Shown here in pieces: positions 41,216 to 50,599 of a DNA stretch of 64,000 nt. A model generated the notes under the pieces. The model made no database searches and had not been told where the DNA came from. It saw nothing but the letters and a program-made list of their open reading frames with translations. The DNA is from JAJDXO01 sp965207535 (GTDB taxonomy: Bacteria > Pseudomonadota > Alphaproteobacteria > Rhodospirillales > UBA2165), in assembly GCA_965207535.1 (NCBI GenBank), contig CBDBMR010000012.1, positions 220,267 to 284,266 on the forward strand, read 5' to 3'. The position numbers were made by a program, and so were the translations under genes. Within the stretch, counting starts at the first letter, position 1, and every line of letters begins with the position of its first letter.

Positions 41216-41529
41216 GGGTTGCGCCTGCCAACCCAAGTGTAGTGGACGAAGGCGGAGCGCGGCGCGAAGGTCAGAAGTCGTTCGAGCGCCATCAGGGCGT
41301 CCGGCGCCATGCCCAGATTGGGGAACAGGCGTTCGTGGCGGACCAACTCGGTCCGGAAGCCCGCGTCCCCGAAAAGCCTCGCCAGCCGCCCGGCGCTGGT
41401 CACACGCTCGACGCCGTATTCGTGCGTCCGGCCCCGATCGTCCGTGACCGTTCTAGTCTTCGGCCAGCCCCGCGCGCGCAGCAGTTGTAGCTGAACCAGC
41501 GGATTGAGCGCGTTGGTCTCCGCGATCAC
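41212..41529 (-). pseudogene. C-terminal half of a SAM-dependent methyltransferase, truncated
   Basis: The frame reads VIAETNALNPLVQLQLLRARG, the post-motif strand of class I methyltransferases (usually VIAEPNALNP), followed by SAGRLARLFGDAGFRTE and FVHYTWVGRR. The N-terminal half with the SAM-binding glycine motif is absent; upstream (41530-41613) the frame stays open but reads as unrelated basic sequence up to pseC. The 3' end is intact, with a TGA overlapping the next ATG. It is probably an inactive relic; a short functional product is less likely. Confidence 0.75.
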
Positions 41530-41613
41530 GAGATGGCGTCGAAGGCGCGCAGGGCGCCGACGCTCGTTTTCGCTTCGGCGCCCGTCAAGTGCCGGTCTCT
41601 CGGGGCAACGGGG

Positions 41614-42825
41614 CTAACCACCGTCGCGGATTGCGCGCGAAAGTGCACGGACGACGCGGTCCACGTCGCCGTCGGCCATCCCCGGAAAGAGCGGCAGCGA
41701 GAGGCAGCGCTCGAAGTAGCGCATGGCGCCGGGCAGGTCCTGGGCGCCGCAGCGTTGCCGGTAGTAGGGCTGCAGATGCACCGGGATGTAGTGCACCTGA
41801 GAGCCGATCCCGTCGGCGCGGAGCGCCTCCATCACACGCCGCCGCGAGGTGCCGGCGGCGGCGAAGTCGATCAGCGCCACGTAGAGGTGCCAGGCGGGCG
41901 CGCACCCCGGGCGCCGCGCGAGCGGCCGCACCAGCGGGGCAAGCGCCGCGAGCCCTTCGTCATAGGCCGCCGCCAAGGCACGCCGCCGGGCGGCGAAGCG
42001 TTCGAGCTTGCCGAGCTGGCTCAGGCCGAGGGCGCAGTGGATGTCGCTCGCCCGGTAGTTGAGGCCCGGCTCCGGCATCTCGTAGTGCCACGGATTCGCC
42101 GCGCCCTCACCGTCGAAGGCGAGCGCGGATTCGGTGAAATCGGCGGGCTCCCGCGTCATGCCGTGGTTGCCGAACCGGCGGGCGCGCTCCAGCAGCGCCT
42201 CGTTCCGGCCCGTGAGCGCGCCGCCCTCGCCCATGGCGACCGTCTTTACCGGGTGGAAGGAGAAGGCAGCCAGGCCGCCATGTTCCGCCTGCCCGATCCG
42301 CACCAAGCCGCCGTCTCGCGCTTCGTATGTCGAGCCGAGCGCATGGCAGGCGTCCTCGACGACCACGAGACCGCGCGCATCGGCGAGCATGGCGATCTCG
42401 TCCATCGCCGCCGGCTGGCCGGCGAGGTGCACGGGAAACACCGCGCGAACCCGCTGGCCGCCGGCGTTTCCCATGGCGGCGTCCACGTGGTCCGCGCCCA
42501 TCAGGCCCGTGTCGGGATCGACGTCGGCGAACACCACTTCCGCCCCGGTCAGGCGGACGGCGTTGGCGGTGGCGAGAAAAGTGATCGCGGGAACGACCGC
42601 CGCATCGCCCGGGCCCAGCCCGATGCTCATGGCGGCGAGGTGGAGCGCCGCGGTGCCGCTGGAGCAGGCCACCGCACCGGGCGCGCCCACGGCTTCGGCA
42701 AGCGCCTGCTCGAAGGCGGCGACGGCGGGGCCCGTGGTCAGGAACTCGCCGCGCAGAACCTTCTCGACCGCGGCGATGTCGTCGTCGTCGATGCCGTGCC
42801 GGCCGTAGGGCAGGAGCGCCGTCAT
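41614..42825 (-). CDS. pseC: PseC, UDP-4-amino-4,6-dideoxy-N-acetyl-beta-L-altrosamine transaminase
   Basis: A 403-residue DegT/DnrJ-type PLP aminotransferase. ACSSGTAALHLA, VPAITFLATANAV, VVVEDACHALGS and the PLP Lys in SFHPVKTVAMGEGG are present, followed by RRFGNHGMTREP. It aminates the 4-keto product of PseB using Glu. The gene overlaps pseB by ATGA (start 42825), and the N-terminal MTALLPYGRHGIDDDD is typical of PseC. Together with PseB it makes UDP-4-amino-4,6-dideoxy-L-AltNAc, the second step to pseudaminic acid. Confidence 0.95.
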   Translation of the reverse strand: MTALLPYGRHGIDDDDIAAVEKVLRGEFLTTGPAVAAFEQALAEAVGAPGAVACSSGTAALHLAAMSIGLGPGDAAVVPAITFLATANAVRLTGAEVVFADVDPDTGLMGADHVDAAMGNAGGQRVRAVFPVHLAGQPAAMDEIAMLADARGLVVVEDACHALGSTYEARDGGLVRIGQAEHGGLAAFSFHPVKTVAMGEGGALTGRNEALLERARRFGNHGMTREPADFTESALAFDGEGAANPWHYEMPEPGLNYRASDIHCALGLSQLGKLERFAARRRALAAAYDEGLAALAPLVRPLARRPGCAPAWHLYVALIDFAAAGTSRRRVMEALRADGIGSQVHYIPVHLQPYYRQRCGAQDLPGAMRYFERCLSLPLFPGMADGDVDRVVRALSRAIRDGG

Positions 42826-43844
42826 GCGGCCTCGATCAGCCGGTGCATCTGCGCCTCGTCCAGCCACTCCTCGTTGATGTCGCTGGCGTAGCGGAAGCCT
42901 TCCGGCGCGGGCTCGGTATCGGGGAGTGCGGCGCTCCCGCCGGCGAGGCCGAAGGGCGGCTGGATGACGTAGCGGTCATGGGCGGCGACGGTCGTGCGGC
43001 TGTCGTCCTCGGTGATCAGCACCTCGTGCAGCTTCTCGCCGGGGCGGATGCCGACGATCCGGTGGGGCAGATCGGGCGCGAGGCAGCGCGCAAGATCGGC
43101 CACGCGCATGCTCGGGATCTTTGGCACGAAGATCTCGCCCCCGGTCATCGCGGGCAGGCAGGAGAGGACGAAGTCGACGCCCTGCCCCAGCGTGATCCAG
43201 AAGCGTGTCATGCGAGGGTCGGTGATGGGGAGCGCGTCCGCCCCTTCGGCGGCGAGTCGGCGGAAAAGCGGCACCACCGAGCCGCGCGAGCCCACGACGT
43301 TGCCGTAGCGGACCACCGAGAAGCGGGTTCCGCCGGCGCCGGCGAGCGCGTTGCCGGCGACGAAGAGCTTGTCGGCCGCGAGCTTCGAGGCGCCGTAGAG
43401 ATTGACCGGGCTCGCCGCCTTGTCCGTGGACAGCGCGATCACCTTTTCGACGCCGGCGTCGATGGCGGCCTGGATCACGTTCTCCGCGCCCAGCACGTTG
43501 GTGTGGATGCACTCGATGGGGTTGTACTCGGCGGTCGGCACGTGCTTCAGCGCGGCGGCGTGGATCACGATGTCGATGTCGCGCATGGCCATGCGCAGCC
43601 GGTCGCGGTCGCGCACGTCGCCGATGAAGTAGCGCAGCGCCTGGTGCTCCCCCGCCGCCAGGCCGCGCTCCATCTCGATTTGCTTGAACTCGTCGCGCGA
43701 GAAGACCACCAGCCGGCGCGGCGCGTGACGGGCGAGCAGGATCTCGGCCATCCTGCGGCCGAAGGAGCCGGTGCCCCCGGTGATCAGGATGCCCTTGCCG
43801 TCGATCTCGGCGGCGGCGGCATTGGTGGCGAACTCTCTCGTCAT
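42822..43844 (-). CDS. pseB: PseB, UDP-GlcNAc 4,6-dehydratase (inverting)
   Basis: A 340-residue SDR-type dehydratase. GILITGGTGSFGRRM at about 18-32, FSRDEFKQIEME, FIGDVRDRDRL, HAAALKHVPTAEYNP, LSTDKAASPVNLYGASK and RYGNVVGSRGSVVPLF are all hallmarks of PseB/FlaA1. It dehydrates UDP-GlcNAc and inverts C5, the first step to pseudaminic acid. ATG 43844 begins the conserved sequence; the longer frame is a shadow of the glycosyltransferase to the right. It has a 53-bp gap to that gene. Confidence 0.96.
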   Translation of the reverse strand: MTREFATNAAAAEIDGKGILITGGTGSFGRRMAEILLARHAPRRLVVFSRDEFKQIEMERGLAAGEHQALRYFIGDVRDRDRLRMAMRDIDIVIHAAALKHVPTAEYNPIECIHTNVLGAENVIQAAIDAGVEKVIALSTDKAASPVNLYGASKLAADKLFVAGNALAGAGGTRFSVVRYGNVVGSRGSVVPLFRRLAAEGADALPITDPRMTRFWITLGQGVDFVLSCLPAMTGGEIFVPKIPSMRVADLARCLAPDLPHRIVGIRPGEKLHEVLITEDDSRTTVAAHDRYVIQPPFGLAGGSAALPDTEPAPEGFRYASDINEEWLDEAQMHRLIEAA

Positions 43845-43897
43845 GCATGCACCTTTCGATTCAGTCGTCTTATTCGGAACGCCGGCGGGCCGCGCCG

Positions 43898-45004
43898 TCA
43901 ATGCCGCGCGGCGGCGCAAAGATCGTCGAAGAGCCCCGCGTAGGCCCGGGCGATCGCGGGCGCCGAAAAGCGCATCGCGGCCGGCCGGCCGGCGGCGCGC
44001 AGGCGCTGGGCGAACTCGCCGTCGCCAAGCACCCGGTCCAGGGCCGCGGCCAGCGCGTCGCCGTCCAGGGGCGGCACCAGCACTCCCGTTCGGCCGTCCT
44101 CGATGATGTCGGCCGGGCCGTGGGGACAGTCGAACGCCACCACGGGCGCGCCGCACGCCATGGCCTCGACGATGACGTGACCGAACCCCTCCCAGCGGGA
44201 CGAAAGCGCGAAGGCGGCGGCATGGGCGAACCAGGGCGCGATATCGGCGACATGGCCCGGTATGACGATCCGTTCAGCCACGCCCAGCTCGCCCGCGAGC
44301 CTCATCAGTGCTTCACGGTCGGACCCTTCGCCGAGGATCGCAAGGCGTGCATCTTTTGTGCGCAGTTGGGCGAAGGCGCGCAGCAGGATGTCAAACCCCT
44401 TCTGCCGAACCAGGCGCCCGGCCGCGACGACCATCGGTCCCTCGCCCGGCCACGGGCGGGCACTGCCCCGGGCGCGCTTCTGGAAATCGTCGACATCCAC
44501 CGGATTGTGGATCGTGACCACGCGTTCCAGCTCCAGGCGGCAGTCTTCGACCAGCTCGCCGCGCACCCCTTCCGACAGCGCGACAACGGCGGCTGCCCGG
44601 CGGTAGGCCCATCCGGCGGCCCCGCGTTGCGCGCGCGACAGGTCCCCGCGCGCCCGGTGGCTGTTGGTCTCCCGCGCGACCAGGAGCGGCGGGCGGCGCA
44701 GTCCGATCACACTCGTCGCGGCGACGATGTTCGCGCCCACCATGGTCGAATAGACGAGTTCCGGCCGCCGGCGCCGGATCAGCCGGCGGAGCGGCAGGAA
44801 GGCCCGCCTCAGGCGCCCCGCGCCGAGATCCACCGGGTGGATCCCGTCGAGCCAGGGCCGGCCGGGACCCGCGGCGCGCGCCACGGCAAGCACGGGACGC
44901 GTCCGGTCCTCCGGCCAGTGGCGCACCAGGTTGATCGTCGTCCGCTGCGCCCCGCCGCCATCGAGATCGGAAAGGAAGAAGAGAGGAGCGGCGGGCGGCG
45001 GCAT
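43898..45004 (-). CDS. Glycosyltransferase family 4
   Basis: A 368-residue GT-B enzyme, similar to those using UDP-GalNAc or UDP-GlcNAc-type donors. The acceptor-side start is FFLSDLDGGGAQRTTINLVRH; VVAAGRLVRQKGFDILLRAF and the donor motif SRWEGFGHVIVEAMACGAP are present. The C-terminus ends at 43898, shortly before pseB. It begins immediately next to the methyltransferase stop at 45005 with no spacing, so the two are coupled. Confidence 0.92.
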   Translation of the reverse strand: MPPPAAPLFFLSDLDGGGAQRTTINLVRHWPEDRTRPVLAVARAAGPGRPWLDGIHPVDLGAGRLRRAFLPLRRLIRRRRPELVYSTMVGANIVAATSVIGLRRPPLLVARETNSHRARGDLSRAQRGAAGWAYRRAAAVVALSEGVRGELVEDCRLELERVVTIHNPVDVDDFQKRARGSARPWPGEGPMVVAAGRLVRQKGFDILLRAFAQLRTKDARLAILGEGSDREALMRLAGELGVAERIVIPGHVADIAPWFAHAAAFALSSRWEGFGHVIVEAMACGAPVVAFDCPHGPADIIEDGRTGVLVPPLDGDALAAALDRVLGDGEFAQRLRAAGRPAAMRFSAPAIARAYAGLFDDLCAAARH

Positions 45005-45742
45005 TCAAATCCGCTCGAACAGGAAAAAGACATGATGGGGGTAGAACACGTTGTGATACGAATCGACGAGTTTCAGCCCGTGACTCTCGAATTTCGCGAT
45101 CATGGTCTTTTTGCGGGTTCCCGGACGTCCGACCTCCCACCAGTGAGCGGAATGGAAGCGCTCGGGTGGACGCGAGCGCAGCGGCCGGACGTCGATCCTG
45201 CGCCCGCCGACCAAGTCGGAAACGACGTATTTCCTTACGGAAAAATGAAACTTCGGAATTCGGATATTGAAGGAGAACGAGAACCACGACCCCGCGTAAG
45301 GCAGGGACACATAGAGGTACCTGTTCGTGAATTGAACCATATGGGCGATCAAGCCATCCAACTCTTCCAGCGGATTGTGCTCGAGGCACTGGAACGAGCA
45401 AACCAGATCGTATTTCCGGTCCCGGAAGGGGAAATCGAGAATGGAGGAAACGTGATCCGGCCGAAACCTCTCGGAGACGTCGACGGACGTGTGCGATATG
45501 CCGAGATATTCGGCGATGAATTTCGTCAGGTTCCGGCCGCTCCCGAATTCGAGCACCGAATGAACATCCTCGCGCCGGGCGATCGGCGCGCATTGCAGAT
45601 AGATCGATGTCCACTGAGTCAAACGATGCTGGTGGAAGTCATTGGCGAAGTACTTGTAGTCCTCGCTGCCCTTTCCGCCATACAGCTTCGTCGGATTCCT
45701 GGGCTCGGCCTTCAGAACTTTTTCGTTCGAATTGCCGCTCAT
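45005..45742 (-). CDS. Class I SAM-dependent methyltransferase
   Basis: A 245-residue protein with a methyltransferase core. The SAM motif VLEFGSGRNLTKFIAEYLG is near residue 63, VDVSERFRPDH holds the acidic ribose-binding region, and FDLV-like KYDLVCSFQCLEHNP is the post-motif. It probably methylates a sugar or a lipid-linked glycan. The gene is distinctly poorer in GC than its neighbours, so it may have been acquired separately. It overlaps the next methyltransferase gene (45739) by four bases. Confidence 0.85.
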   Translation of the reverse strand: MSGNSNEKVLKAEPRNPTKLYGGKGSEDYKYFANDFHQHRLTQWTSIYLQCAPIARREDVHSVLEFGSGRNLTKFIAEYLGISHTSVDVSERFRPDHVSSILDFPFRDRKYDLVCSFQCLEHNPLEELDGLIAHMVQFTNRYLYVSLPYAGSWFSFSFNIRIPKFHFSVRKYVVSDLVGGRRIDVRPLRSRPPERFHSAHWWEVGRPGTRKKTMIAKFESHGLKLVDSYHNVFYPHHVFFLFERI

Positions 45743-46848
45743 TTTCTTGTGGTCCGCGCGTGAATGTCGAAGGGCCGAGAGTCGGCTCCATTCATTGACG
45801 CGCTCCCGCAGGGTTCCCCTCGTCCCGTCCCTTTCGCGGTGGAATCTCGGTCGGCATGGGAGGTCTCGTCCGCCTCGCTATTCCCGGCGGGCTGCCCGGC
45901 AACCAGGACGCATCCGCTCACCGCGACGTCCCGGTCGGCGAAGGCCGCCAGGCGCGGCGCCAGGCGCGGCCTGATCGTCTGCACCATGCCGAGCGCAGTG
46001 CGACGCGCCTCGGGGTCGATGTCGTCCCACGCCGCCGGACCCAGTTCGCCCTCCACTCCGACCAGCCGGGTGATCCTGAGCGATCCCGCAAGCGGCGAGC
46101 GCTCGAGCCAGTCGCGCCACGCGGGCAGGAGGAGCCGATTCGGCCGGCCCGAGGCGCGCGTCATGGCGCGGTAGGGCGCATCGGGAACGGTCAGGAAGGT
46201 GAGCGGATGATGGCCCGCGAACATGCCGTGGTCGCGGAAGTCGATCCGGTGGATCATCGTGCCGCCCGGAGCGAGCGCGGCCGCCATGCCGTCGAGGGCC
46301 GCGAGCGGATCGTAAAGATGCTCCAGCACCGCGCGGCTGACGATGCAGTCGAAACGAAGGCCGCTCGACCGGAAGAAGCTCTCCGCCGGCACCCCTTCGT
46401 GGGCGACGAGGCCGCGAATTTCGCTCCCTCCGGCACCGCCGTCCAGCAGCCCACCGAGCCCGTGGCGTTCGGCGAGCGCGCGATGGATGCGCGCCTGCCG
46501 CGCGTCGTCGCGGAGCGGGCGATAGCGGTCGACGGTGTGGACTTCGCGGGCGCCGGCGCCGAGCATGCGCAAGGCGATGCCGAAATTGTCTCCGGGCCCG
46601 ATCTCGGCCACGCGGCCGGAGAAGCGCTCGACTCCCCCGTAGGCAAGGTAGTCGGCGTACACGCGGTCGATGTAGTCAAGTGAATCATCGAGCGAGAGCG
46701 TGGCGTGCCGCGTCCCGGATCGGGTCGCAAGATTGCCGCGGGATAACCGGCGCCGGGCGCGCCAGTCGTCCACCAAGTAGTAGAGGCAGGTGAGCGCGAC
46801 GCTCCGCTTGATGCGGTTACGCAGCCTTGCCTTAACTCCAATGGTCAT
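45739..46848 (-). CDS. Class I SAM-dependent methyltransferase
   Basis: A 369-residue protein. It has a Rossmann core with VAEIGPGDNFGIALRMLGAGA (SAM motif) near 88, VHTVDRYRPL, and FDCIVSRAVLEHLYDPLAAL followed by LAPGGTMIHRIDFRDHG. An N-terminal extension of about 75 residues includes a hydrophobic stretch (VALTCLYYLV) that may bind the membrane. The C-terminal ~40 residues are polar and disordered-looking. It overlaps the genes on both sides by four bases. It probably modifies the polysaccharide chain; its acceptor is unknown. Confidence 0.85.
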   Translation of the reverse strand: MTIGVKARLRNRIKRSVALTCLYYLVDDWRARRRLSRGNLATRSGTRHATLSLDDSLDYIDRVYADYLAYGGVERFSGRVAEIGPGDNFGIALRMLGAGAREVHTVDRYRPLRDDARQARIHRALAERHGLGGLLDGGAGGSEIRGLVAHEGVPAESFFRSSGLRFDCIVSRAVLEHLYDPLAALDGMAAALAPGGTMIHRIDFRDHGMFAGHHPLTFLTVPDAPYRAMTRASGRPNRLLLPAWRDWLERSPLAGSLRITRLVGVEGELGPAAWDDIDPEARRTALGMVQTIRPRLAPRLAAFADRDVAVSGCVLVAGQPAGNSEADETSHADRDSTAKGTGRGEPCGSASMNGADSRPFDIHARTTRK

Positions 46849-48170
46849 TCTGGTCCGGGCAGTTGGGCCTTCGGTCTCAGCATCAAAGCCTCATAGGCCG
46901 CGACGGCAGCCTCTTGGCTGAACGTGCCCGCCCGCGCCCTCAGGCTGTCGCGAGATGGTGGATCGTCCATGGCCGCCTTGATCGCCGCGGCCATGGCCCT
47001 TGCGTCGCCAACGGGAACAAGCCTGCCGAATCGGCCGTTCTCGAGGATTTCCGCCGGACCGCTCGGGCAATCGGTGCTCACGACGGGACAGCCGCAAGCC
47101 ATCGCCTCGATCAGGACAGTGGGCAAGCCTTCCCAAGCGGAGGACAGTACAAAGACGGATGCCCTGGCGAAATACTTGTGCGGATTGATCACGTGCCCGG
47201 GCAGGTCGAAGTGCTCGGCAACGCCGAGTTCGACCGCAAGCGCCGTCAAATCGTCCCGCCCGCCGCCTTCGCCCAGAATCACCAACCGGGCCGGCCGCTC
47301 CTTGGCAACGAGGGCGAATGCCCGCAAGAGCATCGCGAAGTCTTTCTGCGGTGTCAGACTTCCCGCCGCAACGACAACCGGAAGACCGGCGTATTGCCCG
47401 AACCAAGCATGGTCGCACCTTTCCTCGGCCAAAGCCAGGAGTTCCGGCCGGTATATGGGGTTGTAGATGGTTTCGAAGCATCCGTCGGGCAGCCCCGTCC
47501 ATTGTGCGGCATCGTTTCTCACGCCCTCGGACACGGCGACGATCCGATCCGCAAGCGGATAGAAACTCTGCATGAGAACCGGCACCTCGCGCATGGTGTG
47601 CGTCTTCGCGTTACCGACTTGCTGGGTGATATTGTTGTGGATGCTGACCAGAATGCTGGTCCGCCCAGCGCCGAGCTGCGCCGCCAGCAAGAGCGAAAGG
47701 CAGGGATCGTAGAGAAAGGCCAGGATCGCGTCCGGACGGTGTCTCGCCATGTAGCGCCGCAGCGCTGCAATCCGCGGCCGTTTCTTGTAAAGAAATCGGA
47801 CGAACGCCAACAGGAAGCCGGGCAGCCGTGCGCGGCCCGGACGCAACGCCGGGACGAGGTTCCGCATCAGGCTGGCGGCGTAATACGGTACATCGCGAAC
47901 GCGCCCCCGGATGCCGCCCTTTAGCAAGACCACCGAGACCGAGTCGGGCAGGTCATGCAAGAGATGCCCTTCCGAATCCTCCAGGAGGAGGTCGACCGCA
48001 TGTCCCCGGTCCGCAAGGCCGCGCGCGAGATTGACGAAGACCCGTTCGGCGCCCCCGACGGAACGGACCGACCGTATAAACAGGGCGATTCTGGCGGGAC
48101 GACGGTCGCTCGGTTTCGTCACTGCCGTAGTATCCAATTCGGTCCCACCGGGAATGGTCGTGGCAGACAC
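46845..48170 (-). CDS. Glycosyltransferase family 4
   Basis: A 441-residue GT-B transferase. After a ~25-residue polar leader it reads RIALFIRSVRSVGGAERVFV, a typical acceptor-lobe start. The donor lobe has VVVAAGSLTPQKDFAMLLRA and SSAWEGLPTVLIEAMACGCP. Its GC content is lower than the neighbouring pse genes. Its stop overlaps the next gene's ATG as ATGA. A shorter start within the leader is possible; the ATG at 48170 is the longest. Confidence 0.9.
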   Translation of the reverse strand: MSATTIPGGTELDTTAVTKPSDRRPARIALFIRSVRSVGGAERVFVNLARGLADRGHAVDLLLEDSEGHLLHDLPDSVSVVLLKGGIRGRVRDVPYYAASLMRNLVPALRPGRARLPGFLLAFVRFLYKKRPRIAALRRYMARHRPDAILAFLYDPCLSLLLAAQLGAGRTSILVSIHNNITQQVGNAKTHTMREVPVLMQSFYPLADRIVAVSEGVRNDAAQWTGLPDGCFETIYNPIYRPELLALAEERCDHAWFGQYAGLPVVVAAGSLTPQKDFAMLLRAFALVAKERPARLVILGEGGGRDDLTALAVELGVAEHFDLPGHVINPHKYFARASVFVLSSAWEGLPTVLIEAMACGCPVVSTDCPSGPAEILENGRFGRLVPVGDARAMAAAIKAAMDDPPSRDSLRARAGTFSQEAAVAAYEALMLRPKAQLPGPE

Positions 48171-48225
48171 AAATTCGTCGACAACAGTCGATTGGCGCGC
48201 AAGCCATGGCCTGGACCGGAACGTC

Positions 48226-49359
48226 TCAACTCTTCCTCGCCTCCTCGAACAGGCGCTCCCACGCGTCCATGACGATGTCCGGGCGGTACGCCTCCATCGC
48301 CTTCCGCCCCGCTGCTCCCATCGCCCGACGTTGCTCGGGTTGCGACATCAGGTGTGCGAGGGATCGGGAAAGGGTCTCCACGTCGCCATTCCCTGCGGCA
48401 AGAAGACCCGTCTTCCTGTCCTCGATGAGCTCGTTGACACCGGTGCATCCGGCGAAACCGACCGCAGGTAGCGCGTGCGCCTGAGCTTCCGCCAAGGCGT
48501 TGGGAAATCCCTCGTGCCGGGACGGCAGGCAGAAAAGATGAGCGCCCAGACACCATTCGGCAACGTCGCTCCTGGCGCCCGGCAGCCGAACGCGCTCCGA
48601 CAGGTCCGCTTCGCGAACGATGCCTTCCAGCGCGGCACGCTGGTCGCCCTCGCCCAGGATGACAAGGTCCCACGACGGGAAGCGGCCGGCGAGGCCGGCG
48701 AAGGCGCGAAGCAGGCTCTCGTAGTTCTTCTCGCGGCTCAGGCGGCCCATAGAAAGGATGCGGAGCCGGCCCTCGCGGTCCGGGCGTTCGGGCGATGCCT
48801 GACGATCCGCCGGAAACACGGGGTTCGGAATCACCACGATCTTGTCTCTCAGGAATGCCGGATACTGTGATCGATAGCTCTCGCACTGAATGACGACTTT
48901 CCGTGCGAGACGCATCCCGTTGAACTCGATGATCCGCCAGCGCGATCCGCCGGGCATGTGGCGAAAGCGAGCCGGCGCGCCCCGCTCCGCCGCGATCATG
49001 GGAACGCCCAGACCCAGCGAGTACAGCCGCGCCACCAGGAACTGGCCACCCTTGAACCCGATGCCGACGTGCGGCCTGAAAGAGCGCACCACCTCTCTGA
49101 CCTTCTTCGCCCGCCGGAGCCTGTCCCGGACGCTCGCCTTGTTGGCGATATCGCCCGCGTCGAGCCTGTGCCAGCGGATCTCGGGCGCGATGGGGAAGTA
49201 GGCCTGGGAGTCGGCCTGATCCCAGGTGAGAAAGGCGACCTCGTGGCCTCGCGCAACCATGCCGTTCATGACGGTTGTGATCGCCCTTTGGATGCCACCG
49301 ACCATGCCGCCCATCTGGCGGTTCGAGAACAACAGCCTCACGACCCTGCCTGCAAACAT
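48226..49359 (-). CDS. Glycosyltransferase family 4
   Basis: A 377-residue GT-B enzyme with LLFSNRQMGGMVGGIQRAIT at the start, ILSMGRLSREKNYESLLRAF in the middle and SRHEGFPNALAEAQAHALPAV as the donor site; its relatives include the GT4 enzymes of Pse-linked and amylovoran-like loci. The ATG at 49359 gives a 22-bp overlap with the preceding gene. A GTG at 49341 would give the GTGA overlap so common in this locus and is equally likely. The 55-bp gap after it holds nothing obvious. Confidence 0.9.
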   Translation of the reverse strand: MFAGRVVRLLFSNRQMGGMVGGIQRAITTVMNGMVARGHEVAFLTWDQADSQAYFPIAPEIRWHRLDAGDIANKASVRDRLRRAKKVREVVRSFRPHVGIGFKGGQFLVARLYSLGLGVPMIAAERGAPARFRHMPGGSRWRIIEFNGMRLARKVVIQCESYRSQYPAFLRDKIVVIPNPVFPADRQASPERPDREGRLRILSMGRLSREKNYESLLRAFAGLAGRFPSWDLVILGEGDQRAALEGIVREADLSERVRLPGARSDVAEWCLGAHLFCLPSRHEGFPNALAEAQAHALPAVGFAGCTGVNELIEDRKTGLLAAGNGDVETLSRSLAHLMSQPEQRRAMGAAGRKAMEAYRPDIVMDAWERLFEEARKS

Positions 49360-50597
49360 TCCGGGGCGCCGGCATCGCCCCGCGCCAGCAGGCCGCCGTA
49401 GACGCGAGTGATCCGCAGGACGTGGCGTTCCACCGCGTAATGTTCGAGCGCACATGCCCGCCCCGCCTCGCTCAGACCGGCCGCAAACGCAGGCTGGGTA
49501 AGAACGCGGTGAACCGCGGCCGCGAAGGCGTCGGGGTCGCCGGGCGCGGCCAGTAAACCGTTGCGCCCGTGCTCGATGATTTCGAGGTGCCCCGTCGCTG
49601 CCGCGGCGACCACGGGCGTGCCCAGCGCCATGGCCTCGATCAGTGTTCGGCCAAAGGCCTCCCGCTCGCTGGTTGCCATCAGGACGTCCATTCCCCGAAT
49701 CCACTCGTCGATCGGATTGCGAAATCCGGCAAAGTACACCTGATTCCCAATTCCCTCCGACAGTGCGAGGCTGCGCAGGTCCGGTACGAGCCCTTCTTCG
49801 TCCTGCCCCAGGAGAACGAACGCGAAGCCGGCGCCGGCAAGCCGCCGCGCAAGGCGCGCGCCGGCCTTCACCAACACGTCCGGTCGCTTCCGGCCCACTA
49901 AGCGACCGACGAATCCGATCACTCTGGCCGAGGGGTCGAACCCCAGTTCCCGCGCGACGGCCGCCTTGGCGGCCTGCCGTGACAGGGTCCCGCGCGGCGG
50001 CGCGACGGGATTGGGGACGGTCGAGGCGGACGCCCGGCCAGCCGCCGGCATCGCTTGGGCGACGGCGTTCGAAATGTGGATGACGTGATCCGCCAGCAGG
50101 TTGACCGCGCGCCAGCGGGGAGACGACGAATAAGGCAGCGACCGCTGGTGCCAGACGAAGGGCCTGCCGGTCAGCTTCGCCGCCGCGCTCCAGGTCAGGT
50201 TCGTGCGGAAATCGTTGCCGTGAACGATATCGATCCCGTGACGCCGCATGAAGCCGGCTAGCCTTGGCGCGTTGCGAAGCATGCCCGCGGCTATGGCCAT
50301 CGCGTTGGGCGTTTCTCCCGCGTAGCCGGACAACGGCAGCAATTCGAACGGAAGGCCGTACCCCGCCAGATGGTCGGTCAGGGGCCCCTCTTCGTGGACC
50401 ACGATCACAGGCTCGTAGCCGCTTCCCTCCAGGCCCTCGATCAGGAGCAGCGCCGACATGTGGCTGCCGCCGAGCGAATCGCCGACGAAGGGAAAGCACA
50501 CACGCGCGCGCGCCGGTGCGGCGGCGGGCTCGGCGTCGACTGAGCTTCTCTCGTCACTCGACACGTCGGGGACCCGGGGGTGGGGCACGCTCTTCAC
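49338..50597 (-). CDS. Glycosyltransferase family 4
   Basis: A 419-residue GT-B transferase with VCFPFVGDSLGGSHMSALLL in the acceptor lobe, VIGFVGRLVGRKRPDVLVKA and EREAFGRTLIEAMALGTPVV in the donor lobe. GTG 50597 is chosen because it lies two bases after the stop of the preceding gene; a longer frame to 50666 reads through that gene in another phase. About 30 polar residues precede the fold. Sugar specificity is unknown. Confidence 0.9.
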   Translation of the reverse strand: MKSVPHPRVPDVSSDERSSVDAEPAAAPARARVCFPFVGDSLGGSHMSALLLIEGLEGSGYEPVIVVHEEGPLTDHLAGYGLPFELLPLSGYAGETPNAMAIAAGMLRNAPRLAGFMRRHGIDIVHGNDFRTNLTWSAAAKLTGRPFVWHQRSLPYSSSPRWRAVNLLADHVIHISNAVAQAMPAAGRASASTVPNPVAPPRGTLSRQAAKAAVARELGFDPSARVIGFVGRLVGRKRPDVLVKAGARLARRLAGAGFAFVLLGQDEEGLVPDLRSLALSEGIGNQVYFAGFRNPIDEWIRGMDVLMATSEREAFGRTLIEAMALGTPVVAAAATGHLEIIEHGRNGLLAAPGDPDAFAAAVHRVLTQPAFAAGLSEAGRACALEHYAVERHVLRITRVYGGLLARGDAGAPECLQAGS

Positions 50598-50599
50598 GG

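Noticed and set aside
38144..41242. 1032-codon plus-strand open frame antisense to asnB and a GT4 gene
   Set aside because: It is a shadow of the high-GC minus-strand genes, whose conserved motifs are unambiguous.
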